Assembly: GCA_016195145.1 (NCBI GenBank)
Contig: JACQAF010000082.1
Span: 1 to 11,990, forward strand
Reading direction: 5' to 3'
Length of the DNA stretch: 11,990 bases
Source: Rhodospirillales bacterium
Lineage (GTDB): Bacteria > Pseudomonadota > Alphaproteobacteria > CACIAM-22H2
The notes under the pieces were generated by a model. That model had not been told where the DNA came from. It did not search any database and was given only the letters and a program-made list of their open reading frames with translations. Position numbers and translations under genes: made by a program. This document shows positions 1 to 5,729 of the stretch, one piece after another. Within the stretch, counting starts at the first letter, position 1; each line of letters starts with the position of its first letter.

Positions 1-102
1 GGATGCGCGCGGGCAGGCCGGCTCGGGCGGGCTTTTGCACGCCGACAAAACCAGCAATCCTGCGAGCAGCGCCAACGGAATGACGCGCGTAAGGTTAGGC
101 AA
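1..102 (-). CDS. Putative lipoprotein, N-terminal fragment (cut by window edge)
   Basis: Minus-strand reading from about position 102 gives a short polar start (PNLTRVIP), a hydrophobic stretch (LALLAGLLVL) and then S-A-C, a good lipobox (LSAC) for signal peptidase II, followed by a Pro-rich segment (KSPPEPACPRA) that runs off the left edge. This is the usual layout of a lipoprotein export signal. No ATG lies close to it in frame. The best start is a TTG at 102-100, which overlaps the final codons of the CDGSH gene upstream; a far upstream in-frame ATG would give an unusually long N-region. The mature domain is outside the window, so no function can be given. The tight overlap suggests co-transcription with the CDGSH gene. 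The lipobox is seen directly; the start codon is inferred. Confidence 0.5.
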   Translation of the reverse strand, partial: MPNLTRVIPLALLAGLLVLSACKSPPEPACPRAS

Positions 103-337
103 GTTTCGAATGCGTCCCGTCGCAAAAGGGTTTCTTGCCGCTCGCCTTGCAGCCGCAAAACCACAATTTCTTGTTCTCGGTCGCGGTGAAGGGAACGGGC
201 TCCAAGCCGGTGCCGGCATGGGATCCGTCGCAGAACGGCTGTTTCTTGCTGCGCCCGCAGGCGCACCAGAAATACTTCTTGCCGGTTGCAACCTCTACGG
301 GATAAGGCGTTTTTTGGGCGGGAATTGGTTCGGCCAT
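95..337 (-). CDS. CDGSH iron-sulfur domain protein (tandem motif)
   Basis: An 80-residue protein with two CDGSH-type 2Fe-2S binding motifs. The first has Cys25, Cys27, Cys36 and His40 (FCDGSH); the second has Cys61, Cys63, Cys72 and His76 (FCDGTH). Each is the three-Cys, one-His ligand set of the mitoNEET/CDGSH family. Having both motifs in one short chain matches the tandem class (human CISD3-like, common in bacteria), which can hold two clusters in one polypeptide. There is no signal peptide or membrane segment, so it should be cytoplasmic. Family members are linked to iron, redox or cluster handling, but a precise role in bacteria is not settled. The ATG at 337 has only a weak upstream purine signal. 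It is divergent from ispH, whose product is an Fe-S enzyme, with 104 bp between them; a functional link is only inference. Confidence 0.9.
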   Translation of the reverse strand: MAEPIPAQKTPYPVEVATGKKYFWCACGRSKKQPFCDGSHAGTGLEPVPFTATENKKLWFCGCKASGKKPFCDGTHSKLA

Positions 338-441
338 AGGTTAAGACGTCCGCGCAACTCTTTCGGCCGCACCGCCCTCGCGGGGCTTCCGTCGCCGGGT
401 TCGGCAGGGTATTTTGCCCCCCGGAATGTAAAGAAGGCCGC

Positions 442-1392
442 ATGAATCCACAAGCTTCCCCGCTCGCTATTTTTCTCGCCGGTCCGCGCGGATTTTGCGC
501 CGGCGTCGACCGCGCCATCCTGATCGTCGAACGGGCGCTGGCGAAATACGGCCCGCCGGTCTATGTCCGCCACGAAATCGTCCATAACCGTTTTGTGGTT
601 GAAAATCTCGAAGCCAAGGGCGCGGTGTTCGTCGACGAACTCGACCAGGTGCCGGGCGACGCGCCGGTGGTGTTTTCGGCTCATGGCGTGCCCAAGGCCG
701 TGCCGGCGGAGGCCGAGCGCCGGAAGATGTTTTATCTCGATGCCACCTGCCCCTTGGTCACCAAGGTCCATGCCGAGGCCTCGCACCACCGCGACGACGG
801 CCGGCTGATCGTCCTCATCGGCCATGCCGGCCATCCCGAGGTCGTCGGCACGATGGGCCAGCTGCCCGAGGGCGCTGTGGTGCTGGTCGAGGATGTGGCG
901 CAGGCCGAGCGCCTTCAAGTTCCCGATCCGGATCGCCTCGCCTATATCACCCAGACGACGCTGTCGGTCGACGACACCGCGGCCATCGTCGCGGTCCTGC
1001 AACGCCGGTTTCCGAAGCTCGCCGGGCCGCGCCGCGAGGATATCTGCTATGCGACAACCAACCGCCAGGCGGCGGTCAAGGCGGTCGCCGCGCGGGTCGA
1101 GGCGTTGTTCGTCGTCGGCGCGCCGAATTCGTCGAATTCCATGCGTCTTGTCGAGGTGGCGCGCAAGGCCGGCTGCAAAAAAGCGGTGCTGATCCAGCGC
1201 GCGAGCGATATCGACTGGGCCTTTCTCGACGGCGTGTCGCGCCTCGGCCTCTCCGCCGGCGCCTCGGCCCCCGAAATACTGGTCCAGGAGGTGATCGAGG
1301 CGTGCCGCGCCCGCTTCGCCGTGACCGTCGAGGAAGTGACGGTGACCGAAGAAGACGTTCGCTTCAACCTGCCGCGCGCCTTGAGCGCCTGA
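442..1392 (+). CDS. ispH: 4-hydroxy-3-methylbut-2-enyl diphosphate reductase (IspH/LytB)
   Basis: Last enzyme of the MEP (non-mevalonate) isoprenoid pathway: it reduces HMBPP to IPP and DMAPP in the cytoplasm using a 4Fe-4S cluster. The 316-residue length is normal. The three conserved cluster cysteines are visible: Cys19 (GPRGFCAGV), Cys103 (DATCPLVTKVH) and Cys202 (DICYATTNRQ). Substrate-binding positions are also present: His44/His48 (VRHEIVHN), His81 (SAHGVP), His128 and the GHPEVVG segment with Glu133, and the SSNS motif near residue 230. The ATG at 442 follows a good AGAAGG ribosome binding site, which fixes the start. It is the first gene of a four-gene plus-strand operon; thrB begins 15 bp after its stop. 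The ispH-thrB-rnhA linkage is well known in alphaproteobacteria. A 2.7-kb open frame on the opposite strand is a codon-bias shadow. Confidence 0.98.
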   Translation: MNPQASPLAIFLAGPRGFCAGVDRAILIVERALAKYGPPVYVRHEIVHNRFVVENLEAKGAVFVDELDQVPGDAPVVFSAHGVPKAVPAEAERRKMFYLDATCPLVTKVHAEASHHRDDGRLIVLIGHAGHPEVVGTMGQLPEGAVVLVEDVAQAERLQVPDPDRLAYITQTTLSVDDTAAIVAVLQRRFPKLAGPRREDICYATTNRQAAVKAVAARVEALFVVGAPNSSNSMRLVEVARKAGCKKAVLIQRASDIDWAFLDGVSRLGLSAGASAPEILVQEVIEACRARFAVTVEEVTVTEEDVRFNLPRALSA

Positions 1393-1407
1393 ACGCCGGG
1401 TGCGCGC

Positions 1408-2367
1408 ATGGCGGTTTATACCGAAGTCGGCGACGACGAACTTGAAGAGTTCCTCAAGGCTTACGATCTCGGCGAGGTTCGCGCCTGCAAGGGCATCGCC
1501 GAAGGGGTCGAGAATTCCAACTATCTGCTGCAGACCGACCGCGGCACCTACATCCTGACGCTTTACGAAAAACGCGTCGCCAAGGCCGATCTGCCGTTTT
1601 TCCTCGGCTTCATGGATCATCTCGCCGCCCACGGCATCGCCTGCCCGACGCCGATTCACGGCCGCGACGGCAAGGCATTGCGCGAGCTGGCCGGCCGGCC
1701 GGCGGCGATCATCAGCTTCCTCCTGGGCATGTGGCCGCGCCGGGTGATGGTCGGCCATTGCGGGCCGGTTGGCGAAGCGCTCGCCCGGCTGCACATTGCC
1801 GGCGCCGCGTTTGACATGCGACGCTCCAACGCCTTGTCGCTCGCCGGCTGGCGCGCCCTGTTCGAAGATTGCCGCACCCGCGCCGACGAGGTGCAAGCCG
1901 GTCTCGCCGACGAACTCGCCCGGGAGTTCGACGATCTCAGCGCCCGCTGGCCCAAGGACCTGCCGTCGGGCGTCATCCATGCCGACCTGTTTCCCGACAA
2001 CGTCTTTTTTCTCGGCAACCGGCTGTCGGGGATGATCGACTTCTATTTCGCCTGCAACGATTTCTTCGCCTACGACCTCGCCATCTGCCTTAATGCCTGG
2101 TGCTTCGAGCCCGATCTCAGCTTCAACGCCACCAAGGCGCGCCGCCTGGTCAGCGGCTACCGTCGGGTTCGTTTGATGCTGCCAACCGAAATCGAGGCCC
2201 TGCCCCTGCTCGCGCGCGGCAGCGCCCTGCGGTTTTTGCTGACCCGTCTTTACGACTGGATCCACCACCCGGCCGGCGCGTTCGTCAAGCCGAAGGACCC
2301 GATCGAATACCTGAAGAAACTGCGTTTCCACCGTTCGGTCACGAGCCCCGGCGCATACGGTCTCTGA
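1408..2367 (+). CDS. thrB: Homoserine kinase, APH/choline-kinase-like type (ThrB)
   Basis: Phosphorylates homoserine to O-phosphohomoserine, the substrate of threonine synthase; cytoplasmic. This is the aminoglycoside-phosphotransferase/choline-kinase fold typical of alphaproteobacteria and pseudomonads, not the GHMP-kinase ThrB of E. coli. At 319 residues it matches the family. Visible marks are the N-terminal GVENSNYLLQT and YILTLYEKR segments, the catalytic loop HADLFPDNV (residues 191-199) and the metal-binding IDFYFACND (Asp211), followed by the AYDLAICLNAWCF helix. The ATG at 1408 lies 15 bp after the ispH stop with only a weak Shine-Dalgarno sequence, which suggests translation from the same message. 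Its pathway partner thrC lies at 9968-11368 on the other strand, so the two steps are in separate transcription units. The related-fold alternative of a choline or fructosamine kinase is unlikely given the motifs and operon. Confidence 0.96.
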   Translation: MAVYTEVGDDELEEFLKAYDLGEVRACKGIAEGVENSNYLLQTDRGTYILTLYEKRVAKADLPFFLGFMDHLAAHGIACPTPIHGRDGKALRELAGRPAAIISFLLGMWPRRVMVGHCGPVGEALARLHIAGAAFDMRRSNALSLAGWRALFEDCRTRADEVQAGLADELAREFDDLSARWPKDLPSGVIHADLFPDNVFFLGNRLSGMIDFYFACNDFFAYDLAICLNAWCFEPDLSFNATKARRLVSGYRRVRLMLPTEIEALPLLARGSALRFLLTRLYDWIHHPAGAFVKPKDPIEYLKKLRFHRSVTSPGAYGL

Positions 2368-2377
2368 CGCTGGGGAA

Positions 2378-2384
2378 GGAGGAC
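2378..2384 (+). promoter_or_regulatory. Strong ribosome binding site of the SIMPL-domain gene
   Basis: The short gap between thrB and the next gene contains GGAAGGAGG, a near-perfect match to the 16S anti-Shine-Dalgarno sequence, placed a normal distance before the ATG at 2389. It is the strongest such site in the operon and supports both the chosen start and separate translation initiation of this gene within the polycistronic message. Confidence 0.7.
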
Positions 2385-2388
2385 GACG

Positions 2389-3102
2389 ATGCCGATTCGT
2401 TTTCTGCTGCTGGCGATTCTGCTTGTTGTCGCTCCCGCCGCCCTGGCGCAGGATTCGCGCCCGGTCGAGCCCGGCCTGACGGTGCTGCGCCTGATCGAGA
2501 CGGCCGAGCGCGCCCTGCCGCATGACCGGCTGCGCGCCGAATTGCGGGTCGAGCTGGCCGGCGGCGATCCGCGCCGTATCCAGGCCGAGATCAATCAGCG
2601 CATGGGAGCCGCCGTCGCCCGGGCGAAGAAAGAAGCCGCGATCAAGACCGGGACCGGCGGTTATACGCTTTACGAAGAACGCCCGCACAACGCGCCCGCC
2701 CGCTGGCGCGGCCGGCAATCGGTGACGCTGACCAGTGGCGATTTCGCGGCGCTGATGGCGCTCGCGGGCGAACTGCAGGAAACGGGCCTCGTCTTCTCCA
2801 ATCTCGCCTTCGACCTGACGCCCGAAGCCGCCCGCGCGGCCGAGGACGACCTGACCGCCGAGGCGCTGGCTCGCTTGCGTCAGCGCGCCGAGCGGATCGC
2901 GGCGGCGATGAACCTCGCCATCGTGCGCTATCATGACATCCGGGTGGGCGATGCGTCGGGCGAGCGCCCGCCGTCGATCCGCATGCTGCGGGCGGAGATG
3001 GCGGGAACGGCCGCACCGCCGCCGACGGCCGAGCCGGGCGAGCAAACCGTCCGGATTTCGGTCGAGGCCGAAATCCTGCTTGGGCCGGCCGGCAAGCCGT
3101 GA
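2389..3102 (+). CDS. SIMPL-domain (DUF541) periplasmic protein
   Basis: A 237-residue exported protein. Residues 1-20 form a clear Sec signal peptide: Arg4, then the hydrophobic FLLLAILLVVAPAALA, with an AxA cleavage site before Gln21. The mature part matches the SIMPL (DUF541) pattern: an early LRAELRVEL strand, a basic helix, the region around residues 115-145 (SGDFAALMALAGELQETG, then a beta segment FSNLAFDL), an Ala/Arg-rich helix (EALARLRQRAERIAAAMNL) and a final strand ending VEAEILLG. SIMPL proteins are bacterial envelope proteins of poorly defined function; some are linked to oxidative-stress tolerance. The gene sits between thrB and rnhA, and its TGA stop overlaps the rnhA GTG start (GTGA). 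Family assignment rests on pattern and length only. Its function in this operon is unknown. Confidence 0.8.
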   Translation: MPIRFLLLAILLVVAPAALAQDSRPVEPGLTVLRLIETAERALPHDRLRAELRVELAGGDPRRIQAEINQRMGAAVARAKKEAAIKTGTGGYTLYEERPHNAPARWRGRQSVTLTSGDFAALMALAGELQETGLVFSNLAFDLTPEAARAAEDDLTAEALARLRQRAERIAAAMNLAIVRYHDIRVGDASGERPPSIRMLRAEMAGTAAPPPTAEPGEQTVRISVEAEILLGPAGKP

Positions 3103-3563
3103 CCGATTCCGATCCCGATTCGGATATCGTCGACCTGTTCACCGACGGCGCGTGCAGCGGCAACCCCGGCCCCGGCGGCTGGGGGGTCATCCTGCGCTGG
3201 CGCGGCAACGAGAAAGAGCTTTCGGGCGCCGAGGCCGCGACGACCAATAACCGGATGGAGCTGATGGCGGCGATCGTCGGTCTTGAAACGCTGAAACGTG
3301 TCATGCGCGCGCGCGTTTATACCGATTCGCAGTACCTGCGCGACGGCATCACGCGCTGGATTCACGACTGGAAGAAAAAAGGCTGGAAAACCGCCGACAA
3401 GAAGCCGGTCAAGAACATCGATCTGTGGCAGCGCCTCGAAGCGGCGGCGGCGACGCACGACGTCGAATGGCGCTGGGTGCGCGGCCATTCCGGCCACCCC
3501 GAAAACGAACGCGCCGACGCGCTCGCCCGCCAGGCGATTGCGGAGCTCGCCGCGCCGAAGTGA
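3099..3563 (+). CDS. rnhA: Ribonuclease HI
   Basis: Cytoplasmic endonuclease that cuts the RNA strand of RNA-DNA hybrids, for example at Okazaki primers and R-loops. The 154 residues carry the full catalytic set: Asp16 (FTDGACSGNPGPGG), Glu54 (TTNNRMELMA), Asp76 (YTDSQY), His130 (VRGHSGHPENERAD) and Asp140. Each is offset by exactly six residues from E. coli RNase HI (10, 48, 70, 124, 134), because of a short acidic N-terminal extension. The basic-protrusion region (WKKKGWKTADKKPVKN) is also present. The start is GTG at 3099, in a 4-bp GTGA overlap with the stop of the SIMPL gene, which indicates translational coupling. It is the last gene of the operon. It faces the GST gene tail to tail with only 15 bp between them, and I see no intrinsic terminator there. 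Confidence 0.97.
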   Translation: MTDSDPDSDIVDLFTDGACSGNPGPGGWGVILRWRGNEKELSGAEAATTNNRMELMAAIVGLETLKRVMRARVYTDSQYLRDGITRWIHDWKKKGWKTADKKPVKNIDLWQRLEAAAATHDVEWRWVRGHSGHPENERADALARQAIAELAAPK

Positions 3564-3578
3564 CACCCCCGCGCGGCC

Positions 3579-4277
3579 TCAGGCGAAATAGCGCGACCGC
3601 ATCCGCGCCGCATAGGCGACAAGATTGGCGTGACGCAGCGCCTCGGCCTTGGGCGGCGAATCGAAGGGCGGGTCGATCAGGCAAGCGACTATGGGATACA
3701 CGGAAGCATCCGCTCCGGTCGGCTCGGCGCCCATCAGGAACGGCTTGTCGGCAAGAAAATCGGCGATGGCGCGCATATCGGCCACGCCCAGGGCGTAGAT
3801 TTCGTCCGGCGCATGCCGGCCCATGCCGTGACCGTGCAAGGCCCGGCGGACTTTTCCGCGAATCATGCCGGCAACCAGATTGCGGATAGGCGCCGGCATG
3901 CCGCCGAAGAATTCCTTGCGGATTGTCGGCCAATGCCGGTCGTTGATCCAACGATCGTAAACGAGCACCCAATAGGTTCGCTCCTCGACCGCCCGCGCAA
4001 AGGCGTGGGCCACGGCGCGCTCGGCCGATCCCAGCCCCTTGTCGAAATCGACGCCATAGGCATGTTCGAAGTGACGGCGGATGAATTCCGAATCGCCGAT
4101 GGTCTTGCCGCCATCCTCGATCGCCGGCAGCTTGCCCTTGGGCCCCTTGCGCGGATCGGATATGGGTACGATTTCGTAGGGCAGGCTGGCCATCTTCAGC
4201 AGAAGCTCGGCCTTGATGCAGAACGGGCTGGAATTGGGCAGCCCGAAGGCCGGCGGAAACTGGATCAGCTTGATCAT
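3579..4277 (-). CDS. Glutathione S-transferase family protein, metaxin/Fax-like
   Basis: A 232-residue soluble protein with an N-terminal thioredoxin-like GST domain and a helical C-terminal domain. Visible marks of the metaxin/failed-axon-connections branch are SPFCIK (residues 17-22, in the active-site turn), LPYE (32-35), GPKGKLPAI with the cis-Pro at 51, and GDSEFI (61-66). Further matches are RTYWVLVYDRW, GHGMGRHAPDEI, DKPFLMG and the C-terminal RMRSRYFA. The reaction and substrate of bacterial members are not established; Cys20 lies where a catalytic Ser or Cys would be expected. I chose the ATG at 4277 because AGGGGG (4288-4283) lies five bases upstream; a GTG at 4283 is also in frame but overlaps that site. 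The gene is divergent from a WYL regulator, with a perfect palindrome between them, so control by that regulator is likely (inference). Confidence 0.88.
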   Translation of the reverse strand: MIKLIQFPPAFGLPNSSPFCIKAELLLKMASLPYEIVPISDPRKGPKGKLPAIEDGGKTIGDSEFIRRHFEHAYGVDFDKGLGSAERAVAHAFARAVEERTYWVLVYDRWINDRHWPTIRKEFFGGMPAPIRNLVAGMIRGKVRRALHGHGMGRHAPDEIYALGVADMRAIADFLADKPFLMGAEPTGADASVYPIVACLIDPPFDSPPKAEALRHANLVAYAARMRSRYFA

Positions 4278-4322
4278 CGACACCCCCTGATGATGGACAT
4301 TAACCGGCGACGATCCTAGCCT

Positions 4323-4354
4323 ATCCCTCCTGACAGCATGCTGTCAGGAGGGAT
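4323..4354. promoter_or_regulatory. Perfect 32-bp palindrome, probable operator of the WYL regulator
   Basis: A perfect inverted repeat with no spacer, centred between 4338 and 4339. The core is TGACAGCATGCTGTCA, and the match extends outward through AGGAGGGAT on the right arm and its complement on the left. It lies in the 118-bp region between the divergent GST (start 4277) and WYL regulator (start 4396). Position and symmetry fit a dimer-binding operator controlling both genes. It is a poor intrinsic terminator: it has no loop, no T-run, and sits between two 5' ends. I could not place convincing -35/-10 boxes around it. The binding protein is inferred from adjacency. Confidence 0.75.
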
Positions 4355-4395
4355 TGACCTATCCTGCACGGTTGCCCCCGGATATCCGCACGATC

Positions 4396-5184
4396 ATGCG
4401 CCGCGCCGACCGCCTTTTGCAGATTATCCAGGTCCTGCGCCGCCGGCGCACGCCGACGACGGCCGAACGCATTGCCGAGGAACTGGAGGTTTCGGTGCGC
4501 ACGGTCTATCGCGACATGGCGGCATTGCTGGCGAGCGGCGTGCCGGTCGCGGGCGAGGCCGGCATCGGATATGTGCTGCGCGCCGGTTACGACCTGCCGC
4601 CCCTGATGTTCACGATCGAGGAGATCGAGGCGCTGGTCCTCGGCGCGCAGATGGTCGCCCGCGCCGGCGATGCGGCGCTCGCCAAGGCGGCGCGCGATTC
4701 CCTGGCCAAGGTCGAACATGTCCTGCCGCGCGATCTTCACGATGCGCTGACCCGCACCGCCCTGTTCGCCCCTAATTTCGGCCAATCCCCCGCGCCGGCG
4801 GTCGATCTTGGCGTCGCCCGCAGCGCCATCCGGCGGGCGCGCAAGCTGCAAATATCCTATCGCGACGAAAAAGGCGCCCCGACCCGGCGCACGGTCTGGC
4901 CGCTCGCCCTCGCCTATTTCACCGATACGACGCTGCTTTGCGCCTGGTGCGAGCTGCGCCGCGATTTTCGCCATTTCCGGGCCGATAGAATCGAGACGAT
5001 GGCGCCGCTCGAGGCGCGCTACGACACCCGCGGCGGGCGGCTCGTGCGCGATTATCTCGCCCGGGTCGGCGCGCCGACCCGCAATCCGCCCCCCTCTCGG
5101 GTCTCGCAGGATCGGCGGACTAGACCTGTTTCAGCATCGTCTCGGCGTTGGAGACCTCGAATGCGCCGGGCTTTTCGAGATTGA
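4396..5184 (+). CDS. YafY-type transcriptional regulator with HTH and WYL domains
   Basis: Predicted DNA-binding regulator of 262 residues from ATG 4396. An N-terminal winged HTH spans about residues 1-60 (MRRADRLLQIIQVLRR, then AERIAEELEVSVRTVYRDMAAL as the recognition region, then a GIGYVLRAGYDLPP wing). The FTIEEIEALVLGAQMV helix follows. A WYL domain covers roughly 140-205, with ISYRDEKG and the signature-like LCAWCELRRDFRHFRADRIE. WYL domains sense ligands, and regulators of this layout often control a neighbouring gene. An in-frame TTG at 4354 lies in the palindrome, and I reject it because the family starts at MRRADRL. Oddity: the last 30 or so residues become Arg-rich and run 65 bp into the 3' end of the convergent peroxiredoxin gene. 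One extra C in the C-run at 5089-5094 would instead end the protein at 5123 (242 residues). Confidence 0.9.
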   Translation: MRRADRLLQIIQVLRRRRTPTTAERIAEELEVSVRTVYRDMAALLASGVPVAGEAGIGYVLRAGYDLPPLMFTIEEIEALVLGAQMVARAGDAALAKAARDSLAKVEHVLPRDLHDALTRTALFAPNFGQSPAPAVDLGVARSAIRRARKLQISYRDEKGAPTRRTVWPLALAYFTDTTLLCAWCELRRDFRHFRADRIETMAPLEARYDTRGGRLVRDYLARVGAPTRNPPPSRVSQDRRTRPVSASSRRWRPRMRRAFRD

Positions 5185-5602
5185 ACTGCTTGACCACGCC
5201 ATTATCGACCAGCATCGAGAACCGGCGCATGCGCAGGCCCATGCCATAGCCCGTGCCGTCCATTTCCAGCCCCGCCGCGCGGGTAAAATCGGCATTGCCG
5301 TCGGCGATCATCATCACCTTGTCGCCGACATTCTGGTTCTTGCCCCACGCATCCATGACGAAGGCGTCATTGACCGAAAAACAGGCGATGGTGTCGACGC
5401 CCTTGCCTTTCAGCATGTCGGCGTTCTGGACGAAACCGGGTACGTGTTTGGCCGAACAGGTCGGCGTAAAGGCGCCGGGCAGGCCGAAAACGACGACCTT
5501 CTTGCCCTTGAATAGCTCGTCGGTCGTGATGTCCTTCGGCCCGTCCTTGGTCATCAGTTTAAGCTTCACCGAGGGAACCTTGTCGCCAACCTTGATCGTC
5601 AT
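5120..5602 (-). CDS. Peroxiredoxin, PrxII/Prx5 type
   Basis: Thiol peroxidase of 160 residues that reduces hydrogen peroxide and organic hydroperoxides; cytoplasmic, with no signal peptide. The peroxidatic cysteine is Cys49 in the motif LPGAFTPTCSAKHVPGF. A second cysteine, Cys74 (DTIACFSVNDAFVMDAW), sits 25 residues later, the spacing of the plant PrxII class. There is no cysteine near residue 150 as in human PRDX5. The C-terminal RMRRFSMLVDNGVV segment is also characteristic. By family precedent it would use glutaredoxin/glutathione or thioredoxin as reductant; which one is not visible. The ATG at 5602 has a purine-rich AAAGGA about a dozen bases upstream. It lies downstream of the dsbD-like gene on the same strand with a 127-bp gap, so it may have its own promoter. 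The 3' end overlaps the convergent WYL regulator. Confidence 0.95.
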   Translation of the reverse strand: MTIKVGDKVPSVKLKLMTKDGPKDITTDELFKGKKVVVFGLPGAFTPTCSAKHVPGFVQNADMLKGKGVDTIACFSVNDAFVMDAWGKNQNVGDKVMMIADGNADFTRAAGLEMDGTGYGMGLRMRRFSMLVDNGVVKQFNLEKPGAFEVSNAETMLKQV

Positions 5603-5632
5603 ATTTCACAATCCTTTCCATGCGGATGAGAC

Positions 5633-5656
5633 AAAAATCGGGGCCGGAAAACCGGC
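5633..5656 (-). terminator. Weak candidate intrinsic terminator after the dsbD-like gene
   Basis: On the minus strand GCCGG-TTTT-CCGGC can fold into a 5-bp stem with a four-base loop (5656-5643). It is followed after five bases by a run of five T (5637-5633). It lies in the gap after the dsbD-like stop at 5730 and before the peroxiredoxin start at 5602. The stem is short and the T-run displaced, so termination would be weak, and it could equally be chance or part of the peroxiredoxin leader. Confidence 0.25.
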
Positions 5657-5729
5657 GCAACGAACGATTCATAGCCTGTCCGCGCCGGGATTTCATCCCT
5701 TGGAAAGCTAGGGTTTTATGACGCCGGGT

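Noticed and set aside
1126..1141. Short direct repeat GAATTC-GTC-GAATTC
   Set aside because: It lies within ispH and simply encodes the conserved NSSNS motif; not a regulatory or mobile element.
295..3045. A 916-codon open frame on the minus strand, opposite ispH, thrB and the SIMPL gene
   Set aside because: It is antisense to three firmly identified genes, has Arg/Gly/Ala/Asp/His-rich low-complexity composition and no recognisable domain. Long antisense frames like this are common in GC-rich genomes because of third-position codon bias.
4323..4354. Palindrome read as an intrinsic terminator
   Set aside because: There is no loop and no T-run, and it lies between two divergent gene starts, where no transcript is expected to end.
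4354..4395. TTG at 4354 as the start of the WYL regulator
   Set aside because: It lies in the last base of the palindrome, its AGGAGG is only two bases away (too close), and the family N-terminus matches MRRADRL at 4396.
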